A stretch of DNA of 64,000 nt. Origin: Agrobacterium tumefaciens. GTDB taxonomy: Bacteria > Pseudomonadota > Alphaproteobacteria > Rhizobiales > Rhizobiaceae. This document shows, piece by piece, positions 51,748 to 60,692 of this stretch; positions within the stretch are counted from its first letter, which is position 1; every line of letters starts with the position of its first letter. Under the pieces are notes generated by a model that had not been told where the DNA came from, did no database searches, and was given only the letters and a program-made list of their open reading frames with translations. The stretch is from the NCBI RefSeq assembly GCF_013318015.2, contig NZ_CP115842.1:124001-188000 (forward strand), in the 5' to 3' direction. Made by a program: the position numbers and the translations under genes.

Positions 51748-53394
51748 TTATGTGCCGACGGCAGTTGCCGCAGGTTCCCAATCCGCACCGGGGATCGCAG
51801 CAACGAGTTTCCGGGTATAGGGATGGGCCGGCGACCGGAAGATTTTTGTCGGCGGCCCCTGTTCGACAACCGTTCCCTTGTGCATGACAAGCACATCGTC
51901 GCAAATCTGGCTTGCGACTCTCAAGTCATGGGTGATGAAGATCATCGCCACCTTCATTTCAGCCTGCACCCGCGCCAGAAGCTCCAGAACCTGCGCCTGT
52001 ATGGAAACGTCGAGAGCAGACACGGCTTCGTCGGCCACAAGGACGACCGGATCAAACATCAGTGCACGGGCAATGCCGATGCGCTGGCGTTGGCCGCCGG
52101 AGAATTCGTGCGGGTAACGGTCATAGGCCTGTTCATCCAGCCCCACGAGCTTCAGAATTCCCAGAGCCTTTATTCTCGCCTCATGCAAAGCCATTCCGTG
52201 GGCAACGGGGCCGACCGTCAAGATCCTGCCGATCGTATGGCGGGGATTAAGCGACGCGAAAGGATCCTGAAAAATCATCTGGATATAGGGTCGCAACGAT
52301 CGAAACGTCGTTTCGTCCATCGCTGCTATGTCACGGCCATCGAAGCATATTGAACCGCCATCCGCCTCCAGCAATTTCAGCAGGACACGCCCGAGCGAGG
52401 ACTTGCCCGACCCGCTTTCGCCAACGATACCGAGGGTCTGGCCCTTGTGAAGCTTGAAGCTGACACCATTGACCGCCTTGACGATACGGGCCTTGCGGAA
52501 AAACGAGCCGGAGCTGCGATATTCCTTCTCAAGATTTTCGACCTTGAGAACGACGGGAGCTTCTTCGCTGACTGAACGCTCAGTGCTCCGCATCCGCGGA
52601 ACCGCAGCGACAAGTCGCTGGGTATAGGGGTGGACAGGATTGACCAGAACCTGATCCGCCCTTCCCTGCTCCACAAGATATCCCTTCTCCATCACCACGA
52701 CGCGATCGGCAATTTCGGCAACGACGCCGAAATCGTGGGTGATGAACATGACGCTCATGTTCTTGCGCTTCTGTATCTTGCGGATGAGCTCAAGGATCTG
52801 CGCCTGGGTGGTAACGTCGAGAGCGGTTGTTGGCTCATCGGCAATCAGGACATCCGGATCGAGTGCCAGTGCCATGGCGATCATGACCCGCTGGCGTTGT
52901 CCGCCAGACAGACGGAATGGATATTGCAGCCGCATCAGAGGCGGGTCGGGAAGACCGACTTCTTCAAGTAGATCCAGAACCTTGGTCTTGCGGGTTTCAG
53001 GCGTTCCATAGCCATGCGCTTCAAGCACTTCGGCGATCTGATCCCCGATTGTCATCAACGGATTGAGCGCGGAGAGCGGATCCTGGAAAATGATTGAGAC
53101 CGCCTGACCACGCAGCGGCCGGATTTTATCTTCCCTGGCCGCAAGTATGTCCATTCCCTTGAAATGGATTTCGCCGGAGCTGACTTTTATCACGGGCGAC
53201 AACAGCCCCATGATCGTGCTGGCAGTGACGGATTTGCCGGACCCGGATTCACCGATAATGCACAGGATTTCCCCTGCGTGGAGGTCGAAAGAGATATTCT
53301 TGACCGCGTGGGTGCGCTCCATTCCCGGCGGAAGATCCACCGTGAGATTGCGAACGGACAGCACCACGTCGGCTGACGTGGTTGGATGCGACAT
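51748..53394 (-). CDS. Fused DppD-DppF ATPase of the Dpp/Opp-type importer
   Basis: A 548-residue ATPase carrying two complete nucleotide-binding domains that are usually separate DppD and DppF proteins. Domain 1: IGESGSGKSVTASTIMGLLS, FRLSGGQRQRVMIAMALALD, Walker B LIADEPTTALDV. Domain 2 starts after a short linker: VGESGSGKSSLGRVLLKLLE, FSGGQRQRIGIARALMFD, Walker B LVADEAVSALDV. Each carries the oligopeptide-transporter C-terminal element (NPVHPYTQRLV; SPAHPYTRKLV). ATG 53394 has an AGGGGAA site. It is its own transcription unit, upstream of marR, and preceded by a long palindrome. It must energise the DppB/DppC pair at 45110-46993. Confidence 0.92.
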   Translation of the reverse strand: MSHPTTSADVVLSVRNLTVDLPPGMERTHAVKNISFDLHAGEILCIIGESGSGKSVTASTIMGLLSPVIKVSSGEIHFKGMDILAAREDKIRPLRGQAVSIIFQDPLSALNPLMTIGDQIAEVLEAHGYGTPETRKTKVLDLLEEVGLPDPPLMRLQYPFRLSGGQRQRVMIAMALALDPDVLIADEPTTALDVTTQAQILELIRKIQKRKNMSVMFITHDFGVVAEIADRVVVMEKGYLVEQGRADQVLVNPVHPYTQRLVAAVPRMRSTERSVSEEAPVVLKVENLEKEYRSSGSFFRKARIVKAVNGVSFKLHKGQTLGIVGESGSGKSSLGRVLLKLLEADGGSICFDGRDIAAMDETTFRSLRPYIQMIFQDPFASLNPRHTIGRILTVGPVAHGMALHEARIKALGILKLVGLDEQAYDRYPHEFSGGQRQRIGIARALMFDPVVLVADEAVSALDVSIQAQVLELLARVQAEMKVAMIFITHDLRVASQICDDVLVMHKGTVVEQGPPTKIFRSPAHPYTRKLVAAIPGADWEPAATAVGT

Positions 53395-53453
53395 AAGTTC
53401 CCCTTGTTTTTTTGTAACTTTGTTCGCTTTGGCCGACGCTTCATACGTCGGAA

Positions 53454-53484
53454 ACAATATGGTGGACTATGTCTACTATATTGT
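53454..53484. promoter_or_regulatory. 31-bp imperfect palindrome upstream of the fused ATPase gene
   Basis: ACAATAT (53454-53460) and ATATTGT (53478-53484) enclose GTGGAC and GTCTAC half-sites; 24 of 31 positions are symmetric. It contains TGTCTACTA, the complement of the TAGTAGACA found at the marR promoter. Position 60 bases before the ATPase start fits an operator for the MarR protein. Confidence 0.6.
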
Positions 53485-53725
53485 CCAGTGAGTGGCGGTA
53501 GCTGAGACGGTCGATACCGGCACCGCGTTGGCGCTGCCCAGCATTCTTGACCTTTATGATCTGCAAAATGCCAGGCTGTCCCGTTTGATGTTTGGTCAGT
53601 AGCGGACCGGCGTTTTGCGTTTCGGGACAAGTTCTCCAACTGTCCCGCTAGCGCCCACTTGCGGAGCAACTTTCGCGTGCTTAAAAGGCGTGCAGTTTCA
53701 AATCGCGTCGGAGAGGACCAATTTC

Positions 53726-55753
53726 GTGGAACAGGTAAATACCCAAACCGGTAAGGGCCGGACCAAAGCTTTATGGGCGGCGGTTGCGATTATTGCTGTT
53801 GCTGCTGCAGGCGTCATCGGGGGTAAGGCCTTCTACGAAGCAAAGGTCAGCGAACTCGTTGCTCGCACTGGCGCAACTGCCCGTTCCGTTGAGGTTGATT
53901 TCCTCGGGCAGATTCATATTCGCGAACTGGCCTTGCCGCTTGCCGATGGCAAGAACATCCGGATTGCAGCTATCGATGGACGTCCAAAATTTCCTTTCCT
54001 GGATGGCGCACTGGAGCTGAACGACATCAATGTTGATGTGCCAACCGGCAAGATCTCGATGGCGCATGCGCGTGTCGAGAATGCCGCGTTCACAAAACCG
54101 GATGCGGCTGAAGTATCCGGAGACGGAAATGCCAACTCTCTGCCTAAGCGCATAGAGCGTTTTGCAGCAGAGCGTATTTCCACGCCTGAGATGACATTCA
54201 CGCAGTCCATCGCCACCACCGAGCAGAAGACTGTTTATAAGAACGTAGCCTTCTCGGACATCGCCAAAGGCCGGGTCGCCCGATATTCCATCGACAACGC
54301 CAGCTACGACATCCAGATGGATCTACCGGACAGCACTGGCGCGATGAAAAAGAAGCACTTGGTCGTATCGACCGGCGCCATAGCCGGACAGGACTTCGAT
54401 GCCGCTTACCTCGCAAGGCTCTATACGGAAAAAGCGGGTCCCGAAGATAAGGACGCAAAGCTTCTCTATGGCCCGCTTTCCGTCAGCAAAATCTCGTTCT
54501 CGGACGGAGACGGTCATTTCACCTACGATGAAATACGCAGCGACGGCTTCAGCGCCCGCATGCCGGCCGAGCCGCTTCTGGAAACGATGAACGCGCTTTC
54601 GGCGGCCAAAAATACCGACGAGCTTTCACCTCAGGAACGCCAGGCAATTTTCGCCAAGGCCCTGTCCATTCTCGATATGATTGGCAAGAGCAACATGCAG
54701 TTGCTCGGGTTCAAGGCCGACGCGCCTGATGAAAGCGAAGGGGCTGCCGGCAAAAGGGTCAAGGTCGGCATTGATCGTATCGATATGCAGATGGACAGCC
54801 GTAAGCTCGACTTCGGCCTGAATGGCATGTCGATCGGAAATGGCGTCGACACGATCGAAGTCGCCGAGGCAAGCCTCAAGGGCTTTGACTGGAGTTCCAC
54901 AATCGAGAGTCTCTCCAAAATCGTCGGGCTTGACGACAAGCAGATCGAGACTTTCCCGTTTAATCACCTGATACCGGAACTGGGCACCGTCCGCGTCGGA
55001 GGCATCAATGTTGATGTCGCCGCCCCGGAACAGACAGACGACGAGACTGGTGAAAAGACGGAGGGCGTGCCTGAGCGCATCAAGTTCACGCTCAGGAATT
55101 TCGAGATGGGTCTGACAAAGCCCTTCAACGGCATACCCACAGATATCGTGATCAGGCAGGATGACCTTTCTCTTCCGATCCCGGAAGATTCGACCGAGGA
55201 AGTTTTTGTCGAAGCCCGCAAACTGGGTTTCGAGGCGCTCGCCCTGTCTTATGCCCTTGCCGCCGGCTGGGATGAACCGAACAAGAACTTGGTGATCCGG
55301 GAAATCTCCATGCGCGGCAAGGATATTGGCAGCGTCAATTTTTCCGGTCTGGCGAGCGGGTTCACGGAGGAGTTCTTCTCCTTCGACACCAATCGTACCC
55401 AGGCCGCCCTCCTGGGGCTCGCGGGTCGCGAGGTAAAGCTGACGATCAAGGACGAAGGCATGATGGCCAAGGCTATCAAGCTGTATGCTCTGCAAAACGA
55501 CATGACCGAGGATCAAGTGCGCGGTGTTCTGACACTCGTGGCAAGCGCGGGGTTGCAGCAGATCGCAGCTGAACAGCCCAAACTCAAGAGTGCGGTGGAC
55601 GCGTTGCTTCGCTTCATCAACAACCCAGGTACTCTTACGGTTACCGCCCGCTCCACTGGACCAAATGGCCTTGGTCTTTTTGATCTGGTTGCAGCGTCTG
55701 AAAACCCGATGCTTCTTCTCGACAAGGTCGATATCCAGGCGACGGCCGAGTAA
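53726..55753 (+). CDS. Large membrane-anchored periplasmic protein of unknown function (AsmA-like flavour)
   Basis: A 675-residue protein. GTG 53726 is taken as start because GGAGAGG precedes it by nine bases. One N-terminal transmembrane anchor (ALWAAVAIIAVAAAGVIGGK) leads into a long, mostly beta periplasmic body with repeated segments such as VEVDFLGQIHIRELALPLAD, LELNDINVDVPTGKISMAHA, YKNVAFSDIAKGRVARYSID and LVIREISMRGKDIGSVNFSG. The pattern of an N-terminal anchor followed by strand-rich domains recalls AsmA/DUF748-type lipid-transfer or envelope proteins, but no defining motif was seen. The gene stands alone, ends in a strong hairpin, and is divergent from the ATPase gene. Function not assigned. 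Confidence 0.7.
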   Translation: MEQVNTQTGKGRTKALWAAVAIIAVAAAGVIGGKAFYEAKVSELVARTGATARSVEVDFLGQIHIRELALPLADGKNIRIAAIDGRPKFPFLDGALELNDINVDVPTGKISMAHARVENAAFTKPDAAEVSGDGNANSLPKRIERFAAERISTPEMTFTQSIATTEQKTVYKNVAFSDIAKGRVARYSIDNASYDIQMDLPDSTGAMKKKHLVVSTGAIAGQDFDAAYLARLYTEKAGPEDKDAKLLYGPLSVSKISFSDGDGHFTYDEIRSDGFSARMPAEPLLETMNALSAAKNTDELSPQERQAIFAKALSILDMIGKSNMQLLGFKADAPDESEGAAGKRVKVGIDRIDMQMDSRKLDFGLNGMSIGNGVDTIEVAEASLKGFDWSSTIESLSKIVGLDDKQIETFPFNHLIPELGTVRVGGINVDVAAPEQTDDETGEKTEGVPERIKFTLRNFEMGLTKPFNGIPTDIVIRQDDLSLPIPEDSTEEVFVEARKLGFEALALSYALAAGWDEPNKNLVIREISMRGKDIGSVNFSGLASGFTEEFFSFDTNRTQAALLGLAGREVKLTIKDEGMMAKAIKLYALQNDMTEDQVRGVLTLVASAGLQQIAAEQPKLKSAVDALLRFINNPGTLTVTARSTGPNGLGLFDLVAASENPMLLLDKVDIQATAE

Positions 55754-55777
55754 GTCGTCCGATCGCACCCCCAAACG

Positions 55778-55806
55778 GTTCAAGCTCCGGTTATCGGAGC
55801 TTGAAC
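55778..55806. terminator. Bidirectional stem-loop between convergent genes
   Basis: Perfect 12-bp stem GTTCAAGCTCCG / CGGAGCTTGAAC with a 5-base loop, between the periplasmic-protein gene and the convergent Lrp gene. No long T-run on either strand. Confidence 0.7.
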
Positions 55807-55834
55807 ACACCGGGCGCGGAGCATCTAGCAAAGC

Positions 55835-56293
55835 TTAGATGCGCCGCGCCTTGATCGTGTTCATGACAAAGCTGGTCTCGATGGTGTCGACGCATTTCAG
55901 CTTCGCGATCTTCTCTTTGATGAAGCGCTCGTAGTCCTCGAGCCCACCGCACATGACCTTGAGCATGTAGTCCCTCGAACCCGTGACGAGGTGACATTCC
56001 AGAACCTCGTCCCAGTCCAGAACGGCCGCCTCGAACATCCGGATTTCGTCATCGTGCTGGCGACTGAGGCGGATGGATGCAAGCGCGGTCATCGTCCATC
56101 CCTCGATTGCCGGATCAACGATCGCGGAATAACCTTTGATCACCCCCGTCTCTTCCAGCCGTCGCAGCCTCCGCAGACATGCAGATGCCGACAGGCCGAC
56201 TCGCTCGGCAAGTTCGTTGTTGGTGATCCTTGCGTCGGCAGACAGCTCCTTGACTATCCGCCGGTCGATCGGATCTGCAATTTTTTGCGACAT
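55835..56293 (-). CDS. Lrp/AsnC-family regulator
   Basis: A 152-residue Lrp-type regulator: helix-turn-helix ITNNELAERVGLSASACLRR (about 23-42), then a RAM effector domain (ASIRLSRQHDDEIRMFEAAV; VTGSRDYMLKVMCGGLEDYE). Start 56293 has GGAGAA upstream; the longer frame from 56338 crosses that site. It is divergent from a methionine-gamma-lyase-like gene across 126 bases that hold a perfect 12-bp palindrome, so it most likely controls that gene and itself in response to an amino acid such as methionine. Confidence 0.92.
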   Translation of the reverse strand: MSQKIADPIDRRIVKELSADARITNNELAERVGLSASACLRRLRRLEETGVIKGYSAIVDPAIEGWTMTALASIRLSRQHDDEIRMFEAAVLDWDEVLECHLVTGSRDYMLKVMCGGLEDYERFIKEKIAKLKCVDTIETSFVMNTIKARRI

Positions 56294-56308
56294 AAAGCAC
56301 AATTCTCC

Positions 56309-56320
56309 GCAATATATTGC
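56309..56320. promoter_or_regulatory. Candidate Lrp operator
   Basis: GCAATATATTGC, a perfect 12-bp palindrome 16 bases upstream of the Lrp start and about 100 bases upstream of the divergent PLP-enzyme gene. AT-centred palindromes of this sort are typical Lrp/AsnC sites. Confidence 0.5.
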
Positions 56321-56419
56321 TTCATCAGACATATCCACGCTTCAGAATGCAAGGTATTTTGACTTGATTGGATGTAAGCTGCGGACAGTTCAACGTCTGT
56401 TGAGGAGGACCTTCCGCAA

Positions 56420-57703
56420 ATGACTGCACCGCATCCGTCTAAAACCCATATCGGCAACCACGCTCTCCATCCTGAAACCCAGATGCTCAATTACGGCTAC
56501 GATCCGGAATTGTCGGAAGGAGCGGTGAAGCCGCCTGTGTTTCTGACCTCGACCTTCGTCTTCAAGTCGGCGGAAGACGGTCGCGACTTCTTCGACTATG
56601 TCTCCGGCCGCAAGGAGCCGCCCGCAGGCAGAGGTGCAGGCCTCGTCTATTCGCGTTTCAACCATCCCAATAGCGAGATCGTCGAGGACCGCCTTGCCGT
56701 TTACGAACGCACCGAGAGTTGTGCGCTCTTCTCGTCCGGCATGTCCGCCATTTCGACGACGCTTTTCGCCTTCGTCCGGCCCGGCGACACCGTACTCCAT
56801 TCCCAGCCTTTGTACGGCGGCACTGAGACGCTGCTGGCAAAGACCTTCCACAATTTCGGCGTTTCGGCGGTGGGTTTCGCCGACGGTGTCAGCGAGGCCT
56901 CGGTAATATCCGCCGCAGAGGCTGCGATGGCGAAAGGCAGGGTGTCCGTCATCCTCATCGAGACCCCCGCCAACCCGACAAACAGTATTGTCGATATCCC
57001 CATGATCAGCCGCGTTGCCGACGTGATCGGCCAGAAGCAGGGGCACAGGCCAATCATCGCGTGCGACAACACACTCCTCGGTCCGGTGTTCCAGCGGCCA
57101 ATCGAGCACGGTGCCGATATCTCGCTCTATTCGCTGACAAAATACGTTGGCGGGCACTCCGACCTCATTGCCGGAGCAGCGCTCGGTCGCAAGGATGTCA
57201 TGAAGCAGGTGAAGGCATTACGCGGAGCGATCGGCACCCAGCTCGACCCGCATTCGTGCTGGATGCTCGGGCGCTCGCTTGAGACGCTACAAATCCGCAT
57301 GGAGCGGGCAAACAGCAATGCCGAGGTGGTGGCCGAGTTCCTGAAGGCGCATCCCAAGGTCGAGAAAATCCACTATCTGCCGTTTCACGATCCGGCGTCC
57401 CCGGTGGGCAAGGTGTTTGCACATCAATGCACCGGTGCGGGATCGACCTTCTCGTTTGACATTGCGGGCGGGCAGGCAGCGTCTTTCAAATTCCTCAACG
57501 CTCTCACGATATTCAAACTCGCGGTCAGCCTTGGCGGTACGGAATCTCTCGCCTCCCACCCTGCAACGATGACGCATTCGGGTGTTCCGGCCGACGTCCG
57601 CCAGCGCATTGGTGTGCTTGATTCCACGATCCGGCTGTCAATCGGCATCGAACATCCCGACGATCTGGTCGCCGACCTGACCCTCTCTCTGGATGCCGCC
57701 TGA
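56420..57703 (+). CDS. Cys/Met-metabolism PLP enzyme (cystathionine gamma-synthase / methionine gamma-lyase family)
   Basis: A 427-residue PLP-dependent transsulfuration-family enzyme. PLP-site features: [16 protein letters not shown] near residue 78 (substrate/phosphate loop with Tyr/Arg), the [15 protein letters not shown] phosphate-binding turn, [27 protein letters not shown] (Asp to the pyridine N), and [15 protein letters not shown] with the Schiff-base Lys at about 241. It is longer than the usual ~390-400, mostly from a loop at [20 protein letters not shown]. It breaks or forms C-S bonds of methionine, homocysteine or cystathionine; methionine degradation is favoured by the divergent Lrp regulator. 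The precise reaction is inferred. Confidence 0.88.
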   Translation: MTAPHPSKTHIGNHALHPETQMLNYGYDPELSEGAVKPPVFLTSTFVFKSAEDGRDFFDYVSGRKEPPAGRGAGLVYSRFNHPNSEIVEDRLAVYERTESCALFSSGMSAISTTLFAFVRPGDTVLHSQPLYGGTETLLAKTFHNFGVSAVGFADGVSEASVISAAEAAMAKGRVSVILIETPANPTNSIVDIPMISRVADVIGQKQGHRPIIACDNTLLGPVFQRPIEHGADISLYSLTKYVGGHSDLIAGAALGRKDVMKQVKALRGAIGTQLDPHSCWMLGRSLETLQIRMERANSNAEVVAEFLKAHPKVEKIHYLPFHDPASPVGKVFAHQCTGAGSTFSFDIAGGQAASFKFLNALTIFKLAVSLGGTESLASHPATMTHSGVPADVRQRIGVLDSTIRLSIGIEHPDDLVADLTLSLDAA

Positions 57704-57956
57704 TGAAGAGGCAAATGCCGCTCCTCACCGACTGCAATACGTATGGGTTTTTCAGTACATACGAAACACCGAAACCAACGTAGTGCAGGAAGGCGATAAG
57801 GGGAGCGGCGTTACCTTCCGCTACGATTGGAGCCAATCCCGAACCGGCAATATGATACAGAAGCGGCGAATGACGGGTTGAGATGGCGTCGGGCAAAGGG
57901 TATCAGGTGCCTCAATTCCAGGCGGACCTCCCGCAAGCAACAAGGCTTATCCTGAC

Positions 57957-58892
57957 ATGATCCCGGATTTTCTCGTCACCCATTCCGGTGGCTTCCACGC
58001 CGACGAACTGCTGTCCAGCGTCATCCTGACCCGACTTTTCCCGCAGGCCCGCATCGTCCGCAGCCGGGCGCCGGAATGGATCACCCCCGGCGTGGACCGC
58101 ATCATCTACGATGTCGGCGGCGCCTATGACGCGACAAGCAGGATATTCGATCACCATCAGCGCGGCGCGCCGCTGAGGGATGACGGTCAGCCATATAGTT
58201 CATTCGGACTGATCTGGAAGCATTTCGGCCGGGACTATCTTGCCGCCTTCGGCATCCCCGATGAACATGTCGAAACCGTCCATACCTCTTTCGATGGCAG
58301 CTTTGTGCTGCCGGTCGATCTGGTCGACAATGGTGCGGTCAGCCCCTCCGTCGCCGGGCCGCTGGTTGCGCTGACGCTGCCTGTCCTGCTGGAAACTCTG
58401 AAACCTGTTTTTGACGAGACCGACCCCGAAGCCGATGATCGCAGTTTCCACGCGGCGCTCGTCATTGCCCGCAGCTTCGTCGAGGCGAAAATAGCCAAAA
58501 GCGCTGCGAAACTGCGCGCCGAGGCGCTTGTAATGCAGGCTATCGTCGATGCCGGTGAAGGTCATATTCTGGAATTGCCGATGGGTATGCCGTTTCGGCC
58601 CGCCATTGTGAAGGCGGGCGCAGACAATCTGCTGTTTGTCGTTCACCCGCGTGACAAGGACTGGTGTTTGACCGGTATCCGTCGCGCAGATGAAGGCTTT
58701 GAACTTCGGGCAAACCTGCCTGCGGCATGGGCTGGCCTTACAAATGGCGATCTGGAAGCCGTTTGTGGCATTGAAGGCGCGAGTTTCTGCCACAACGGCC
58801 GGTTTATTGCCGCCGCCAAAACCCGTGATGCCGCACTCGCCATGGCAGAACTGGCTGTGAAAGAGGCGATCTTACCTGCTCCCGTAGTGTAG
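57957..58892 (+). CDS. MYG1/GAMM1-family metal-dependent hydrolase-like protein
   Basis: A 311-residue MYG1 family protein. Signature motifs: FLVTHSGGFHADELLSSVIL near the N-terminus and SRIFDHHQRGAPLRDDGQPY near residue 61, the DHH-like metal residues. GLIWKHFGRDYL and VDLVDNGAV follow, with WCLTGIRRADEGFELRANLP near residue 235. In eukaryotes MYG1 is an exonuclease of RNA; bacterial members have no settled role. It has an AAGG site before ATG 57957 and stands alone after the PLP enzyme gene (253-base gap, which holds no recognised gene). Confidence 0.88.
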   Translation: MIPDFLVTHSGGFHADELLSSVILTRLFPQARIVRSRAPEWITPGVDRIIYDVGGAYDATSRIFDHHQRGAPLRDDGQPYSSFGLIWKHFGRDYLAAFGIPDEHVETVHTSFDGSFVLPVDLVDNGAVSPSVAGPLVALTLPVLLETLKPVFDETDPEADDRSFHAALVIARSFVEAKIAKSAAKLRAEALVMQAIVDAGEGHILELPMGMPFRPAIVKAGADNLLFVVHPRDKDWCLTGIRRADEGFELRANLPAAWAGLTNGDLEAVCGIEGASFCHNGRFIAAAKTRDAALAMAELAVKEAILPAPVV

Positions 58893-58933
58893 TCTATTGA
58901 ACAACGGAACATGAGTAGGAGATCGCCCGGAAG

Positions 58934-58986
58934 GCGGGCCGGCGAAGCATATCAAAGGATATGTCCGCAAATGTCCTTCGGCCCGC
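58934..58986. other. Nested stem-loop structure between convergent genes
   Basis: Outer pair GCGGGCC / GGCCCGC (58934-58940 and 58980-58986) encloses an inner perfect hairpin CATATC-AAAG-GATATG (58948-58963). Probably part of transcription termination after the MYG1-like gene. Confidence 0.4.
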
Positions 58987-59014
58987 ATCACTGGCCTCCC
59001 CTCCTCCACGCCCA

Positions 59015-59041
59015 ATCGGGAACACCGTGTTCGTTCCCGAT
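59015..59041. terminator. Stem-loop beside the DHA2 pump stop
   Basis: Nine-bp stem ATCGGGAAC / GTTCCCGAT with a 9-base loop, adjacent to the pump gene's stop codon at 59045. No T-run. Confidence 0.45.
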
Positions 59042-59044
59042 AAT

Positions 59045-60559
59045 CTACGGAGCCGTCACCTTGTCGGCGACCGCAGCACTATTGGGCAGCAGGAAAAGGA
59101 CTGCGATGGCGCATAGCGTCGTCACCGCGGCAAGCCACCAGCAAAGTGTCGAAAACGCAGTCTGATAGGCATCCCGCAACAGGTCGTCCCCGATGTGGGA
59201 CGATATTGCCTCTGCACCCGCGAGGTCGCCCACTGCCAGACGCTGACCTGTCTGATTCAAGAGGGGCGTAGACAAAGGCGCCAGCCGTCCGAGGGATGCC
59301 GAGGTTAATGCCGAGAGGGCGGCGCTGACGACTGCAAGCGCGATGCCCTCACCGGCAACCCGCACGGTACTGAATATGCCGGTCGCCATTCCCGCACGCT
59401 CCACCGGCACGACGCCAACGGACAAGCCATCCATCAGGCCCCATGGCAGACCGGCGCCCACCCCGATGACGAGCATGGGCAGAACGATCATGGCTCCATC
59501 CTCTGCCGTGAAGCCGGCAAGCCAGACGAGGCCAGAGGCGGAGATCAGCAGGCCGATGCCGCAGAGCATGCCCGGCGAAACATGACGCGCGAACATCGTC
59601 GCGACTATAGGCACCACCAGCATCGGAGCCGACAGTCCCAACATGATGAACCCCGCCCCGATTGCTCCTTGTTGCTCGATACCGATGAGGCGCAACGGAA
59701 TGATAACAAGAAGAACAACGAAACAGGCGCAGGTGGCGATTGGCAATAGCTGCACCCCCACGAACCGCGGATAACGGAACAGCGATAAGTCCAGCATTGG
59801 CCGCGCTGCCCGCATTTCGATCAAGACGAAGGCTGCAAGCGAAAACGCAAATCCTGTGCTGAAAGCGATGATACCGTTAGACCCGAGAACAGGCAGCTCG
59901 ATCATCGCAACGGTGAAGAGGGTGAGTGTGAGGGTAAAGCTTGCAGCGCCCAGCCAGTCGAGTTCCGCCGCATTGGGATCCCTCGTTTCACGCATCCGTG
60001 GCGGGCCGAGGATCAGGGCAAGGAGGCCGATCAGGCCGCCGGCAAGGAATATTGCCCGCCATCCGACCGTTTCGATCATCAATCCCGTCAGCAGCGGACC
60101 AGATGCAAGACCGACGCCGAAGGTCGTTCCAAGCAACCCAAAGGCGCGCGTCCTAGCGTGGCCGTCGAATTCCTGCGCAAGTGCGGCCGTCCCTCCGGCC
60201 AGGGCAGCGGCGGCGCCCACGCCTTGACCGGCACGTAGCAGATCGATGATCCACACCGAAGGCGCAAATCCAAGCGCAAAGGAGAAGCCGGTAAACAGCG
60301 CAAGGCCGATCAAGAACACCCGCCTTCTGCCATATCGATCGGCCAGCGCGCCTGCCGCCATCAGAAGACTTCCGAAAGCCAGCATGAAGGCATTGGTGAT
60401 CCAGGTCAGGGATGCAGGCGATCCCCCGAGGTCCTGCCCGATCGCCGGCGTGGCAACCGCACCGGCGGAGAAGTTCAAAGGAAGGGTCAAGGCGGCAAGA
60501 CACACCGCCACCAATACCGAATTCCGGCTGGCTGAGGCTCTATGAGGGGCGTCGTTCAT
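59045..60559 (-). CDS. MFS drug-efflux transporter, DHA2 (EmrB/QacA) family
   Basis: A 504-residue transporter with about 14 helices. Motif A is ALADRYGRRRVFLIGLALFT near residue 85, helix-4/5 motif C is GTTFGVGLASGPLLTGLMIE, and LTWITNAFMLAFGSLLMAAG is motif D1-like. DHA2 pumps exchange toxic organic compounds for protons. ATG 60559 has GGAG six bases upstream. It is divergent from a LysR regulator, with an inverted repeat in the shared region, so it is probably induced by an inhibitor that this regulator senses. Substrate unknown. Confidence 0.9.
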   Translation of the reverse strand: MNDAPHRASASRNSVLVAVCLAALTLPLNFSAGAVATPAIGQDLGGSPASLTWITNAFMLAFGSLLMAAGALADRYGRRRVFLIGLALFTGFSFALGFAPSVWIIDLLRAGQGVGAAAALAGGTAALAQEFDGHARTRAFGLLGTTFGVGLASGPLLTGLMIETVGWRAIFLAGGLIGLLALILGPPRMRETRDPNAAELDWLGAASFTLTLTLFTVAMIELPVLGSNGIIAFSTGFAFSLAAFVLIEMRAARPMLDLSLFRYPRFVGVQLLPIATCACFVVLLVIIPLRLIGIEQQGAIGAGFIMLGLSAPMLVVPIVATMFARHVSPGMLCGIGLLISASGLVWLAGFTAEDGAMIVLPMLVIGVGAGLPWGLMDGLSVGVVPVERAGMATGIFSTVRVAGEGIALAVVSAALSALTSASLGRLAPLSTPLLNQTGQRLAVGDLAGAEAISSHIGDDLLRDAYQTAFSTLCWWLAAVTTLCAIAVLFLLPNSAAVADKVTAP

Positions 60560-60667
60560 GCGAACTCCAATCGTGAAATGGGGTCGCGACACCAAGGTCG
60601 CGTATCGGCATCCATCCTCATCAGACGACATCAATTCGACAATCGGCCTCACGGGCCTTTCATTGCG

Positions 60668-60685
60668 GATTAAAATTCTCTAATC
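60668..60685. promoter_or_regulatory. Candidate LysR operator in the pump/regulator control region
   Basis: GATTA-N8-TAATC, a perfect interrupted palindrome directly in front of the LysR start and 110 bases upstream of the pump start. Position suits autorepression. Confidence 0.4.
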
Positions 60686-60692
60686 AGTGACA

